64,000 bases of DNA from a virus. The notes under the pieces are model-generated. The model saw only the letters and a program-made list of their open reading frames with translations, was not told the origin of the DNA and ran no database searches. Where the stretch lies: IMG/VR virus record IMGVR_UViG_3300017917_004266, positions 1-64,000 of that record. The stretch is one strand, 5' to 3'. Positions 7,954 through 16,344 of the stretch are shown here, in pieces; the stretch's first letter is position 1, and each line of letters opens with the position of its first letter. Made by a program: the position numbers and the translations under genes.

Positions 7954-8310
7954 ATGCCACGTAAATCAAATAAAGAAGCAAAAGGTAATAAATTAGATAA
8001 TTTAAGTCAAACTCATGGTAAAGTAGAAAATCCAGTTACATTAGAACAAGTATGGGGCGATGATGGATTGACAAAATATGGCACACTTGATACTGAAAAA
8101 TATCTTGAATATGTAAATAGTTTAAATAAAAGTGATTTGCAAAAACACGCTGTTAAAATTGGCCTTGTTCCAATTGATGATAGAACAAATTTAATTGCTA
8201 GATTAAAAAAAGAATTTATTAAACATACAGCTAAATATTCAACAAAAACTCTTGCTCCAAAAAAAGATATTTCTAAAAAAGCAAAAGATATTTTAGCAGA
8301 AGGTCGCTAA
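7954..8310 (+). CDS. Hypothetical protein with SAP-like helical segment
   Basis: 118 residues, basic. Residues 48-90 (YVNSLNKSDLQKHAVKIGL, then ...DRTNLIARLKKEFIKH) resemble a SAP/LEM-like two-helix nucleic-acid-binding fold, a pattern I recognise only loosely. It has its own promoter and good Shine-Dalgarno directly after the capsid gene, so a head-completion or DNA-associated virion role is possible. No firm family. Confidence 0.5.
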   Translation: MPRKSNKEAKGNKLDNLSQTHGKVENPVTLEQVWGDDGLTKYGTLDTEKYLEYVNSLNKSDLQKHAVKIGLVPIDDRTNLIARLKKEFIKHTAKYSTKTLAPKKDISKKAKDILAEGR

Positions 8311-8334
8311 TTTTATTTCGATAAAATAACTGTT

Positions 8335-8344
8335 CCGTGTAATA
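8335..8344 (+). promoter_or_regulatory. TAGTGTAATA-type box, copy 4
   Basis: CCGTGTAATA, conserved in the GTGTAATA core, 6 bases before the ATG at 8351; no Shine-Dalgarno. Confidence 0.4.
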
Positions 8345-8350
8345 TTTTAC

Positions 8351-8695
8351 ATGGCAACATCATATAATATAACTGGATATCAAGGCGATAATTTTCAATT
8401 AACATTAAATGTAAAAGATAGTAATGGCTCTCCAATTAATTTGAATGGCTATCAAGTTAGAGGTCAAGTTAGGGCTAGTTATGGATCTGATGAAATTTTA
8501 TTAGATTTAAATCCAACTATAGTTAGTAATACTTCTGGCACAATTGCAATAAATATTAATTCTTATATTTCAGAAGATATCCCAGTTTCAGAGCATGTTT
8601 ATGATATTGAAAGATATCCATCTGGAATAGAAACTGGAAATAGTATTAAATTGATGCGAGGAAAATTTGTAATTTTACCAGAAGTAACGAGATAA
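8351..8695 (+). CDS. Ig-like baseplate/adhesin protein
   Basis: 114 residues. The pattern GDNFQLTLNVKDSNGSPINL (14-33) then GYQVRGQVRAS resembles the N-terminal beta-sandwich common in BppU-type and phage fibre-associated proteins. It probably docks or joins the long fibre encoded 4 bases downstream. ATG follows a GTGTAATA box with no Shine-Dalgarno. Confidence 0.5.
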   Translation: MATSYNITGYQGDNFQLTLNVKDSNGSPINLNGYQVRGQVRASYGSDEILLDLNPTIVSNTSGTIAININSYISEDIPVSEHVYDIERYPSGIETGNSIKLMRGKFVILPEVTR

Positions 8696-8699
8696 ATTT

Positions 8700-11387
8700 A
8701 TGGCAGATTTTAATGTAGATGTTAATTTGCCTAGTACGATTAGCGTGGATGTAACATCACCAACTCAAGCTTTAGCTACTAATATTTCAATTCCTGGACC
8801 TCAAGGACCAAGAGGAGAAAAAGGTAATCCAACAAGCATTAATAATTTAATAGCAGAAAATATAATAATAACTGGCACAGATGGTAATATAATAACAACT
8901 AGTGGGGTTAATACAATTTTTATTTCTGGCAATAGTGGATATTTTCAGTCAGCAGTAAATACATTAACAACTAATTTAAATAGTACTGGTTCATCTTTAA
9001 ATAATTCAATAAATAATTTAAGTGGATTGTTTACTGTATATACTGGAAATTTAGATAATACTTATGCTACAGATGCTCAATTAAATTCAACTGGTTCAAA
9101 TTTAAATAATAAAATAACTTCATTGAGTGGAACATTAACCTCTACATATGCAACAATATCAAATCTAGCCGCGACAGGCTCCACTTTAACTTCTAATATA
9201 AATTCTCTTAACTCTGCTTTTACTGGATTTACTGGAAATCTTGATGCAACATATGCAACAGACACTCAACTTGCTAATACTGGTTCAATATTAAATACAA
9301 AAATAGATAATTTAAGTGGTTATGTAAATTCTCAAAATTTGTCAATTTCTAATAACTTAGTTTCTACTGGATCAACTCTTCAAAGTAATATAAATACAGT
9401 TTCATCTAATTTAATTCTTACAGGAAATTCTTTAAATTCAAATATATCTTCATTGAGTGGTACTTTGGTAAATAATTATTATCTTAAATCAAATCCTAGT
9501 GGTTTTATAACGGGAATTAATCTTTCTAATTATGTAACAAAAACAGATGGTCAATTTAACAATCGTCCAATAGTTAATGGTACTGGCATTTTGCTAAGTG
9601 GAGAAGCTTATTCTTTAAATAATCCATCTGGATTCATAACTGGAGTAGACCTTACATCTTATGTTACGATAAGTGAAACTGGTAATTTTTATTCAAATTC
9701 TAATCCAAGTGGATTTATTACATCTTCAAATGTAGCTTTAACTTATGCTACGATTAACAATCTTAGTTCTACTGGTAATACTTTACAAACTCAAATTAAT
9801 AATCTTGGAAATACATACGCAACAACAACAAATCTCATATCAACTGGATCAACTTTAAATAGTAGTATCAATTCTTTAAGTGGCGTATTAACATCTAACT
9901 ACGCAACTATTAATAACTTAACGAATACTGGTAGCACATTACAAAATAATATAAATTCACTTAGTGGCAGTTCAGTTTTACTTTATGGAGATCAAAGTAT
10001 TGGTGGAACGAAAACTTTTAGAGATAAAGTTTATATTAATAGTCTTTATGTTACTGGCACAGAAACAATTTTAAATACAACAAACAATAATATAGCAAGT
10101 CCATATTTACTTTTAAATCTAACTGGTGGATTAACTGACGGAGGAATTTTCTTTGTTACTGGAAGTGGATTAACTGGGATAAATGATACTGGAGTTATAT
10201 TTGGTTTTGATAATGTAACAAAAACTTGGCATTTTGGTCAAGGTACAAGATTAACAGACATTTCTACTCTTGATGAAGTAATGGGTTATCACGATCTTAC
10301 TGGTTATAGTGGTTATGCTAATAATATTTTTAGTACAATAACAAATTTAGCAAATACAGGATCTACATTACAAACTAATATAAATACAATTTCATCAAAT
10401 TTAATAAATACTGGAAGCGTATTAGATGGAAAAATAAGTTCACTTAGCGGTACTTTAACTTCTACATATGCCACAATAAATAATCTTGCTTCGACTGGAT
10501 TGACTTTACAAACAAATATAAATAACCTCAGTGGTTATATAAATTCTTCAAGTAGTAATATAGTATTTACTACTGGAAATCAAAATATATCTGGAACTAA
10601 AACTTTTATTAATAATCTAGAAATTCAAGGCACAGGAATCTTTAATGCAATAGACCTTAGCAATATTAGTGACTTTCAATTCTCAGGAACAAATATAAAT
10701 TTAATAGATAGTAATATTTATGTATCTGGTAATGGAACTATTTACATTTCTGGAAATCCTGTATTAACAGGAGTTAATTTATCTAATTACGCAACCATTA
10801 CTAATCTTGCTTCGACTGGAAGTACGTTAGAAGACAAGATAGGTTCGCTAAGTGGTGCGCTAACGAATAATTATGTCACAAAATCTAATGGACAATTTAA
10901 TAATCGTCCAACAGTAAATGGTACGGGAGTATTACTTAGTGGTGAAGCTGCTGGAGGTTCTGTAACTTTACCAAGCGGAATACTTTATACTTCTGGAACA
11001 CAAACTATTAGTGGATCTAAAACTTTTACAAGCACGGGCATATTTAATTCTGGAATTGATTTAAATAATTCTAATTTAATTAATGTTACTCCAGAAATAA
11101 TTAATGTTTCATCTAATTTTAATATTTCTGGAAATTATAGTAGTAGAATGATTATGGCGAATTCAGCAGCCGAAATTACAGGAACAATAGTTAGCGGAAA
11201 TCCTTTAGGGTTTAATACAACAATTATACAAATTGGTTCAGGGCAAATTTTAATTACTGGATTAGGAAATGGAATAATTATAAATGAATACGCAAGTCAA
11301 TATAGAACAGCAGGAAGATTTGCTGCAATATCTATTCTTCATACTGGAAACAATGGTTATATAATGTACGGAAATACAGGGCCATGA
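8700..11387 (+). CDS. Long tail fibre with collagen-like segment and trimeric repeats
   Basis: 895 residues. A short collagen-like stretch GPQGPRGEKG lies at about 33-42. From ~95 to ~830 there are many copies of a repeat approximating STGSTLQTNINNLSG separated by TYATINNLA, a heptad-like pattern typical of trimeric coiled coil alternating with beta segments. Modules ISGTKTF and ISGSKTF match the fibre at the window start, and NNRPxVNGTGxLLSGEA occurs twice. A trimeric receptor-recognition fibre is inferred. The stop overlaps the next ATG by 4 bases. Confidence 0.75.
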   Translation: MADFNVDVNLPSTISVDVTSPTQALATNISIPGPQGPRGEKGNPTSINNLIAENIIITGTDGNIITTSGVNTIFISGNSGYFQSAVNTLTTNLNSTGSSLNNSINNLSGLFTVYTGNLDNTYATDAQLNSTGSNLNNKITSLSGTLTSTYATISNLAATGSTLTSNINSLNSAFTGFTGNLDATYATDTQLANTGSILNTKIDNLSGYVNSQNLSISNNLVSTGSTLQSNINTVSSNLILTGNSLNSNISSLSGTLVNNYYLKSNPSGFITGINLSNYVTKTDGQFNNRPIVNGTGILLSGEAYSLNNPSGFITGVDLTSYVTISETGNFYSNSNPSGFITSSNVALTYATINNLSSTGNTLQTQINNLGNTYATTTNLISTGSTLNSSINSLSGVLTSNYATINNLTNTGSTLQNNINSLSGSSVLLYGDQSIGGTKTFRDKVYINSLYVTGTETILNTTNNNIASPYLLLNLTGGLTDGGIFFVTGSGLTGINDTGVIFGFDNVTKTWHFGQGTRLTDISTLDEVMGYHDLTGYSGYANNIFSTITNLANTGSTLQTNINTISSNLINTGSVLDGKISSLSGTLTSTYATINNLASTGLTLQTNINNLSGYINSSSSNIVFTTGNQNISGTKTFINNLEIQGTGIFNAIDLSNISDFQFSGTNINLIDSNIYVSGNGTIYISGNPVLTGVNLSNYATITNLASTGSTLEDKIGSLSGALTNNYVTKSNGQFNNRPTVNGTGVLLSGEAAGGSVTLPSGILYTSGTQTISGSKTFTSTGIFNSGIDLNNSNLINVTPEIINVSSNFNISGNYSSRMIMANSAAEITGTIVSGNPLGFNTTIIQIGSGQILITGLGNGIIINEYASQYRTAGRFAAISILHTGNNGYIMYGNTGP

Positions 11388-12337
11388 TAGCATCTCAAGC
11401 AGGTATTATTAGTTCTCGAAGAAAAAAAATAAATCCAACGGAATTTAATAATTTTAGATATACTAAAGTAGAATATAATAATCCAGTATATTTTACGCAA
11501 AGTCCACCTGGAGCCAAATATAATTTTACTGCAAGACATATTTATAATTATAATAAAAATACCAATTCTTTTACTTTTTTGGGAGTACAAAAAGCTCAAA
11601 GTTTAAAAAGAATCAAAAGTTATATATCTGAATTTAATTTTTACGGATCAACTCCTAGTAGTTTAGATGGAGTTTATACAAGAGATAATATAAATAGCGC
11701 ATATTTCTGGAAAGATGGAATTCCAAACTCAACACAATTTATTCAAAATAATGGAGGTACAGATTGGGATTTTATAGATAACAATAATATTTTTGCACAA
11801 TTTCATGCAGGTACAAACCAAGCTTTTGGTATAGATAATATCGCAGAAGGATATGAATTAAATTATCCTAATATAGGTTATGCTGAAGGTGTAGTATTAG
11901 ATAATTCAACTCTTAATAGCATTAATCAAAATAGATTATATAATAATACTAATCCAGATATTGACAGAGAACAATTTGTTCCAGATGTTAATTTTAATAT
12001 CAATACATGTAATATTTTTGATAAAAAAAATCTTGCTAATAATCAAAAAGTTTTTATTGATGTAAGATGGATAATGTTTGCAGATGGAAAAAGAGTAAAT
12101 GAAATTTATGAATATTATGATCCAGATGAAGAACAATGGATTAGAGTTATTTGGTGGTTAGATAGTACTGGAGGAGGTCTTATGATGAATGATAAAAAAG
12201 GTCATATTTACCGCGCAGGAGTTATTATAAAAGATAATATTATAGATAATATGATTTATTTTAATGATCTTGCTGCAAATAATAGCATAATTCGATCAAT
12301 GCAACAAAAACATAGTTTTGTTCAAGTTGGAATTTAA
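11384..12337 (+). CDS. Adhesin/fibre-associated protein, unrecognised
   Basis: 317 residues, Asn/Tyr/Ile-rich, beta-rich, one Cys, translationally coupled (ATGA) to the fibre upstream. It carries an acidic region near YEYYDPDEEQWIRVIWWLD (about 245-263). It may be the distal tip or a chaperone for the fibre; no family recognised. Its TAA is embedded in a strong Shine-Dalgarno (AAGGAGG) that has no start codon after it, because a group I intron follows. Confidence 0.5.
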   Translation: MIASQAGIISSRRKKINPTEFNNFRYTKVEYNNPVYFTQSPPGAKYNFTARHIYNYNKNTNSFTFLGVQKAQSLKRIKSYISEFNFYGSTPSSLDGVYTRDNINSAYFWKDGIPNSTQFIQNNGGTDWDFIDNNNIFAQFHAGTNQAFGIDNIAEGYELNYPNIGYAEGVVLDNSTLNSINQNRLYNNTNPDIDREQFVPDVNFNINTCNIFDKKNLANNQKVFIDVRWIMFADGKRVNEIYEYYDPDEEQWIRVIWWLDSTGGGLMMNDKKGHIYRAGVIIKDNIIDNMIYFNDLAANNSIIRSMQQKHSFVQVGI

Positions 12338-12343
12338 GGAGGT
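12336..12343 (+). promoter_or_regulatory. Orphan Shine-Dalgarno upstream of group I intron
   Basis: AAGGAGGT, a perfect Shine-Dalgarno, overlaps the stop codon of the preceding gene. No ATG, GTG or TTG follows at usable spacing; the next gene starts 309 bases later, beyond the intron. Splicing could bring it to a downstream start. Confidence 0.6.
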
Positions 12344-12365
12344 ATTTTATAAGTTAAAAATAAAA

Positions 12366-12600
12366 ATTTGCCTGTGTTTGGGTGAACTCGGTGAAGTCTT
12401 AACAGATAATGCTGATGATAATACCGAGCCAAGTTAAGGGCCATCCCTTAAAAGGTGTAGAGACTACTGGAGAGAAAATGGATTCTCTTAATAACCAGCA
12501 AGAGCGCCCAATAGCTAAATGCTAAAGATATAGTCCAACCCTTTAAGAAATTAATGGAAAAGTTGGCTGCCTGTGCGGCATCGGTAAAACAACTTAAATA
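12366..12600 (+). ncRNA. Group I intron / ribozyme without an ORF
   Basis: The core pairings can be drawn: P3 TTGGGT (12378-12383) with GCCCAA (12506-12511); P4 CTCGGT (12387-12392) with ACCGAG (12423-12428); P6a TTAAGGG (12434-12440) with CCCTTAA (12445-12451); P7 GACTA (12462-12466) with TAGTC (12531-12535); an extra CTGG...CCAG stem (12467-12498) as in IA introns; P8 TAGC/GCTA (12512-12524). A P9-like element AAGTTG/CAACTT (12560-12595) encloses GCTGC/GCGGC. GGTGTAGAGACTA and AAGATATAGTCC are diagnostic. It carries no endonuclease ORF and lies between genes. Exact splice sites are not resolved. Confidence 0.88.
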
Positions 12601-12651
12601 TTTATATTGATATAGTGTATAAACTATATTATATAGTGTAATAATTATTAT
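12601..12651 (+). promoter_or_regulatory. AT-rich leader with repeated TATAGTGTA box (copy 5)
   Basis: TAGTGTAT at 12613-12620 and exact TAGTGTAATA at 12634-12643 form a direct repeat; ATAGT/ACTAT could make a small hairpin. The second box is 8 bases ahead of the ATG at 12652, with no Shine-Dalgarno. TAATAA at 12639-12644 lies 7 bases before the ATG. Confidence 0.5.
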
Positions 12652-13293
12652 ATGACAATAAAAATAGTAGATATAGCAGATGAATTATATCGCGAATTAG
12701 GAGAACCAAGCGATATTAGTATACCTAGTATAGCTTTTTGGCTAAGAACTAATTTAGGTAAATTAAATATTCATCTTAATAAAAAATACTCTATAAATAC
12801 TCTAGATTTAGAAATAGATGCTATTAGTCCAGATTCATTTACCATAGCAGAAAAAACAATTTTTAAAAAACTTTATAACATACATTATTATGATAGACAA
12901 ATTATTAAATTAATAGGAAAATCTAATGCTTTAAATTTAATCAATCAAGATACTTCTACTAGTGGAGAAAATATTACAACTGGATCAGCTAATTCTGATA
13001 CTATTGAAATTTCAGAAAATGGATTTTCATATAGAAAAACAAATAGCGAAAGTACAAGTCAAATTTATAAAAGAGCAACAGATGCGATTAAAGCTAATAC
13101 TCAATTTGTAAGACAATTAGGTTTAAATTTTGTTGAATTAAAAAAAGCAGAGGTAGAAGAATTGAATCATTTAACTAATGATTACAACTTAAATGAAGTG
13201 CATCCAGTCCAAATTGTTGGAGATGATGTCTATGAAGAAGGAAATAGACCTTATAATTACAATTCTTATATTAGAAACTTAGAGAATTTATAA
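12652..13293 (+). CDS. Putative head-tail connector/adaptor protein
   Basis: 213 residues. The N-terminus is helical (DIADELYRELGEPSD, then IPSIAFWLRTNLGKLN), a pattern seen in phage adaptor proteins that sit below the portal, followed by a Ser/Thr-rich low-complexity stretch (~95-125) and further helix. It is first in a run of four compact genes leading to the tail tube, which supports a connector role. No Shine-Dalgarno; see the intron and box upstream. Confidence 0.45.
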   Translation: MTIKIVDIADELYRELGEPSDISIPSIAFWLRTNLGKLNIHLNKKYSINTLDLEIDAISPDSFTIAEKTIFKKLYNIHYYDRQIIKLIGKSNALNLINQDTSTSGENITTGSANSDTIEISENGFSYRKTNSESTSQIYKRATDAIKANTQFVRQLGLNFVELKKAEVEELNHLTNDYNLNEVHPVQIVGDDVYEEGNRPYNYNSYIRNLENL

Positions 13294-13294
13294 T

Positions 13295-13738
13295 ATGGCA
13301 TCGCTGATACTTAGTACAGAAAAAGCCGCATATCACCAAGCAATAAATGATCATTTTGATACATTTAAAAGACTAATTACTGTTCATAAGACTCCAGCAA
13401 AAAAAATAATTATTTCTACATCAAATCCACAAATGATAGGATATCAAAATGACTCTGTAGAAGGACAAATTGAATATACTCCAGAAAGTCAAAATTTTTA
13501 TGCTATTATAAAATATGAAAATAATAATACTCCAGATTTAGTAGAACAAATACAGATTAAAACAACAAATCCGATTGTATCAATTAAAGTAAAAAGTGAT
13601 GCAAGAAATTATATATTAAATGGTTCTATAGAAAAAATAACTTTCGATAATAAATCTTTTAATGTAATAACTGCAGATATTATTAAAAATTATCAAGGGC
13701 TTGAATATTATTATTTCTATTTAGAAGAAACAAAATAA
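13295..13738 (+). CDS. Putative head-tail stopper/neck protein
   Basis: 147 residues, beginning with a helix (STEKAAYHQAINDHFDTFKR) then beta-rich. Size, fold pattern and position between the connector and tail-completion genes suggest a head closure (stopper) protein. It starts one base after the preceding stop. Identification is by context. Confidence 0.45.
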   Translation: MASLILSTEKAAYHQAINDHFDTFKRLITVHKTPAKKIIISTSNPQMIGYQNDSVEGQIEYTPESQNFYAIIKYENNNTPDLVEQIQIKTTNPIVSIKVKSDARNYILNGSIEKITFDNKSFNVITADIIKNYQGLEYYYFYLEETK

Positions 13739-13739
13739 A

Positions 13740-14330
13740 ATGAGTAGAATAAATTATTCTGCTATTAGAAATAAAGTAAAAAATTCAACAAAATTTGAAT
13801 TAACAATAGATAAAAAAATAAAAAATAATTTTGAAGAAATAAAAAATGATTTTATTCAGGATTTTAATAATCATCCAGTAACAGAGGAAATAGAGCAAGG
13901 ACCAAATGCTTCTAATGATTCTGGAACATTAAATGGAGTAGGAAATCTCTTTAGTTATATTGGCTTTGAACAAGGATCAAATCCAATTCAAGTTGTCAAA
14001 AGTTTTATAGAAAATTCTTTTAAATTAAACAGATTAAAATCTAAAAGCACTGGTGATAAAATTAGGATTAATTATAAAATATCTTATCCTACAGATAAAG
14101 ATCTTGATGGAATTACAAGAATGCCTTGGGAAAAAGGTAATAGTTGGCTTATAGGTATTGAAAAAGGAATTTCTGGTTTTAGCAATTATATGTATAAAAG
14201 ATTTGATAAAGGACGATCTAAAATGGGTTTAGAAAGTGAAAATAAAGTTAGAGGTGGCACATTTAAACCTGTTAAATATATGTCGCAAATAGTAAGCGAT
14301 TTTTTAAAAAGTGTAAAGAATATTAAGTGA
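13740..14330 (+). CDS. Putative tail-completion / neck protein
   Basis: 196 residues. An N-terminal helix with an FIQDFNNHPVTEEI motif is followed by a Gly-rich loop and a C-terminal basic region ending in KYMSQIVSDFLKSVKNIK. Proteins of this shape (small, HPVTxE motif, mixed alpha/beta) are encoded before the tail tube in many long-tailed phages. The TGA overlaps the next GTG. Confidence 0.5.
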   Translation: MSRINYSAIRNKVKNSTKFELTIDKKIKNNFEEIKNDFIQDFNNHPVTEEIEQGPNASNDSGTLNGVGNLFSYIGFEQGSNPIQVVKSFIENSFKLNRLKSKSTGDKIRINYKISYPTDKDLDGITRMPWEKGNSWLIGIEKGISGFSNYMYKRFDKGRSKMGLESENKVRGGTFKPVKYMSQIVSDFLKSVKNIK

Positions 14331-15178
14331 AAAGCCAATTTGATAATTTAGTTACATCTAGCATGCTTTTATTTATTGATAATAAATTATGCTCAGTTGG
14401 TGAGGCTTATACAAATTATAGTGGATTATTATATCCAATTAATAATACATATTATTCATATGTAACATATGCTCTTCCATTTAGACAGATTATAGCTGAT
14501 AGTTCTATATCTGGAGCAAATATAATGTCAGGACTGTATATAAATGGATCATTTACTCCTATTAATAGTAGTAATTTAAAAGGAATTAATCATTATCGTG
14601 GACAAGCTTATTTTAATGGTAGTCCTGCTGGAACTGTTAGTGGTTATTATTCCGTTAAAGATTTTAATATATATTTAACAAATAAACCAGAAGAAGAAAT
14701 CTTATTTGAAACACAATATAAAGTAAGACCAAAAGTAGTTCAAAATTTAGATGGTTTAGCTGATAATACAGAAACAATACCTTCTATATTTATTAAATAT
14801 AATGGAGGAACAAATGAGCCTTTCGCTTTTGGTGGCGTAAAAGACTCTATCTTAAATATAAGGGCTATCGTAATAGCAGATAATCTATTTAATCTAGATG
14901 CCGTATGCTCAATATTAAGAGATACCAGCAATAATTTTATATATAATATTACTTCTAGTGAGCTTGGTATGGATAATTTAGGTAATTTTACAGCAGGTTA
15001 TTATAACTATAATAATATAGTAAATAATAAGCTAAATAGCACAGATAAGCTATATATTGATGAAGTTAGGGTAAGTAAAGTATCAAATTTAGGATTTAAT
15101 GGTACTAATTTTAAAAATGTATTATATCCAGCTTTCGTTGATTTTACTCTTAAAAAAGTTAGGAGTAATTTAAATTAA
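14327..15178 (+). CDS. Tail protein, unrecognised (GTG start)
   Basis: 283 residues. GTG is used as start within GTGA, overlapping the previous stop, indicating translational coupling. The protein is beta-rich and Tyr/Asn-rich, with an NxYFNGSPAGTVSGYYSV stretch near residue 100. It lies just before the tail tube gene; a tail terminator or tube-associated role is possible but unproven. Confidence 0.5.
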   Translation: MKSQFDNLVTSSMLLFIDNKLCSVGEAYTNYSGLLYPINNTYYSYVTYALPFRQIIADSSISGANIMSGLYINGSFTPINSSNLKGINHYRGQAYFNGSPAGTVSGYYSVKDFNIYLTNKPEEEILFETQYKVRPKVVQNLDGLADNTETIPSIFIKYNGGTNEPFAFGGVKDSILNIRAIVIADNLFNLDAVCSILRDTSNNFIYNITSSELGMDNLGNFTAGYYNYNNIVNNKLNSTDKLYIDEVRVSKVSNLGFNGTNFKNVLYPAFVDFTLKKVRSNLN

Positions 15179-15188
15179 TAAGTTCTCA

Positions 15189-15216
15189 AGGACTTTAATT
15201 TAATGTAATTTAATAT
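15189..15216 (+). promoter_or_regulatory. Possible promoter for the tail tube gene
   Basis: AGGACT (15189-15194), 16-nt spacer, TAATAT (15211-15216), followed by AGGAGA at 15225-15230 before the ATG at 15238. The GACT core matches the TAGACT-type -35 found before 16129. Weak by itself. Confidence 0.35.
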
Positions 15217-15237
15217 GAATTTATAGGAGAAAAATAT

Positions 15238-16053
15238 ATGGGAAATATAACATACTATCCAGCACAAAAATTAATGATAACAGGTGCAGAGATTAATTTA
15301 GTCCAAAGCGCCGATGTAGATTTTAGTATTAGCCGTCAAGATGTTTATGAATTTGGTAATTTATATGCAGTAGATAATATTCAAGTTGAACCACCTACTG
15401 CTACTTTAAATTTTTCTTATGCTCTAGCTACTGGTATTAATAATCATATTCTTCTTGGACTTAATGATTTAGATAGCGTATTAGGTGATTCAGCAGGTAA
15501 ACAATATACATTAACAGGCGCAGGCCTTCTAACTATTCCAAGTGGTGTTATTAGTTCATATGCTGTTGAAGGTTCTCTTGGTAATGTTCCAACAGTTACA
15601 GTAAGTGTACAAGCTCTTGACGCAACATATAGCGCTGGTAATCCAACTTATCCAGCTGGTTCACTTAATGAAGTTAATGTTATTCGTCCAGATCAAATTA
15701 CAGTTACCCTCGCTGGGACAAACTATGAATGTAGATCTTTCTCATATACACTAGATATTCCTCGTGAATATGTTAATAAACTAGGACAATTAACTCCTAT
15801 CGCTAATAGGCTTACTGGTCCTCCCAAGGTAACAGTAGAAGCCGAAATCATTTTAAGAGATAACGCAAATCCAAAATTCGCAAATGATTCTTCAAACAAT
15901 GTAAATATTGCTTGCGGTTCATTAAACTTTGCAGTTTCTGGAGCTAAGATATCTAACTTTACTTCTAATACGTCATTAGATGAGATTCAAATTGCATCTA
16001 TTACATTAGAAGCACCAGTTAAATCAGCTTCTCAAATTACAATCTCTGCTTAA
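15238..16053 (+). CDS. Major tail tube protein
   Basis: 271 residues, beta-rich, with codon use resembling the capsid gene and a strong Shine-Dalgarno, implying high expression. The pattern of a small N-terminal domain, TATLNFSYALATG, then VEGSLGNVPTVTVSVQALD and VTVEAEIIL fits tail-tube beta-barrels. Position before chaperones and tape measure supports this. No sheath gene precedes it, arguing for a non-contractile tail. Confidence 0.75.
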   Translation: MGNITYYPAQKLMITGAEINLVQSADVDFSISRQDVYEFGNLYAVDNIQVEPPTATLNFSYALATGINNHILLGLNDLDSVLGDSAGKQYTLTGAGLLTIPSGVISSYAVEGSLGNVPTVTVSVQALDATYSAGNPTYPAGSLNEVNVIRPDQITVTLAGTNYECRSFSYTLDIPREYVNKLGQLTPIANRLTGPPKVTVEAEIILRDNANPKFANDSSNNVNIACGSLNFAVSGAKISNFTSNTSLDEIQIASITLEAPVKSASQITISA

Positions 16054-16067
16054 GGTTTTAATATTAT

Positions 16068-16102
16068 TATAATAAACTAGACTTTCCGTTTAGTTTATTA
16101 TA
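16068..16102 (+). repeat. 12-bp perfect inverted repeat overlapping a promoter
   Basis: TATAATAAACTA (16068-16079) and TAGTTTATTATA (16091-16102) form a perfect 12-bp stem with an 11-nt loop after the tail tube gene. It overlaps the -35/-10 of the next promoter. It could act as a weak terminator or an operator. Confidence 0.7.
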
Positions 16103-16106
16103 TAAT
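16078..16106 (+). promoter_or_regulatory. Sigma70-like promoter before the tail chaperone genes
   Basis: TAGACT (16078-16083), 17-nt spacer, TATAAT (16101-16106). AAAGGTTAAAGG follows as ribosome-binding region before the ATG at 16129. It is embedded in an inverted repeat. Confidence 0.55.
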
Positions 16107-16128
16107 ATTTTATAAAGGTTAAAGGTGT

Positions 16129-16344
16129 ATGTCAAAGGAAAGAGATTATTTATCGTTTCAAATACGCAGAAAAATAACTAATTTATTTAAAAATTTTTTT
16201 ATTATTTTAGAAGATATATCTAAAGATAACCCATCTATTTCACAAGAGAAATATAATCAACTCAGAAAAAGGGTTTTAGATTATGGAAATGATACCATAA
16301 GAGAATTAGAAGAAGATTTAAAACAATTTAAAATTAATTTATGA
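16129..16344 (+). CDS. Small helical tail-assembly protein
   Basis: 71 residues, almost entirely predicted helix with alternating charge (KERDYLSFQIRRKITNLF ... RELEEDLKQF). The ATG of the next gene overlaps its stop by 4 bases. It sits in the slot between tube and tape measure occupied by tail assembly chaperones, so a chaperone or assembly role is inferred only. Confidence 0.5.
   Translation: MSKERDYLSFQIRRKITNLFKNFFIILEDISKDNPSISQEKYNQLRKRVLDYGNDTIRELEEDLKQFKINL

Noticed and set aside
12366-12600. IStron or homing-endonuclease-bearing intron
   Set aside because: No TnpA/TnpB, HNH, GIY-YIG or LAGLIDADG ORF is present in or beside the ribozyme.
14327-16053. Tail sheath gene implying a contractile tail
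   Set aside because: Neither protein here has sheath size or motifs; one is tube-like and the other is a 283-residue unknown, so no sheath is seen in the window.
16068-16102. Intrinsic terminator after the tail tube gene
   Set aside because: The stem is almost all A/T and is not followed by a continuous T-tract; it coincides with promoter elements, so it is listed as an inverted repeat instead.
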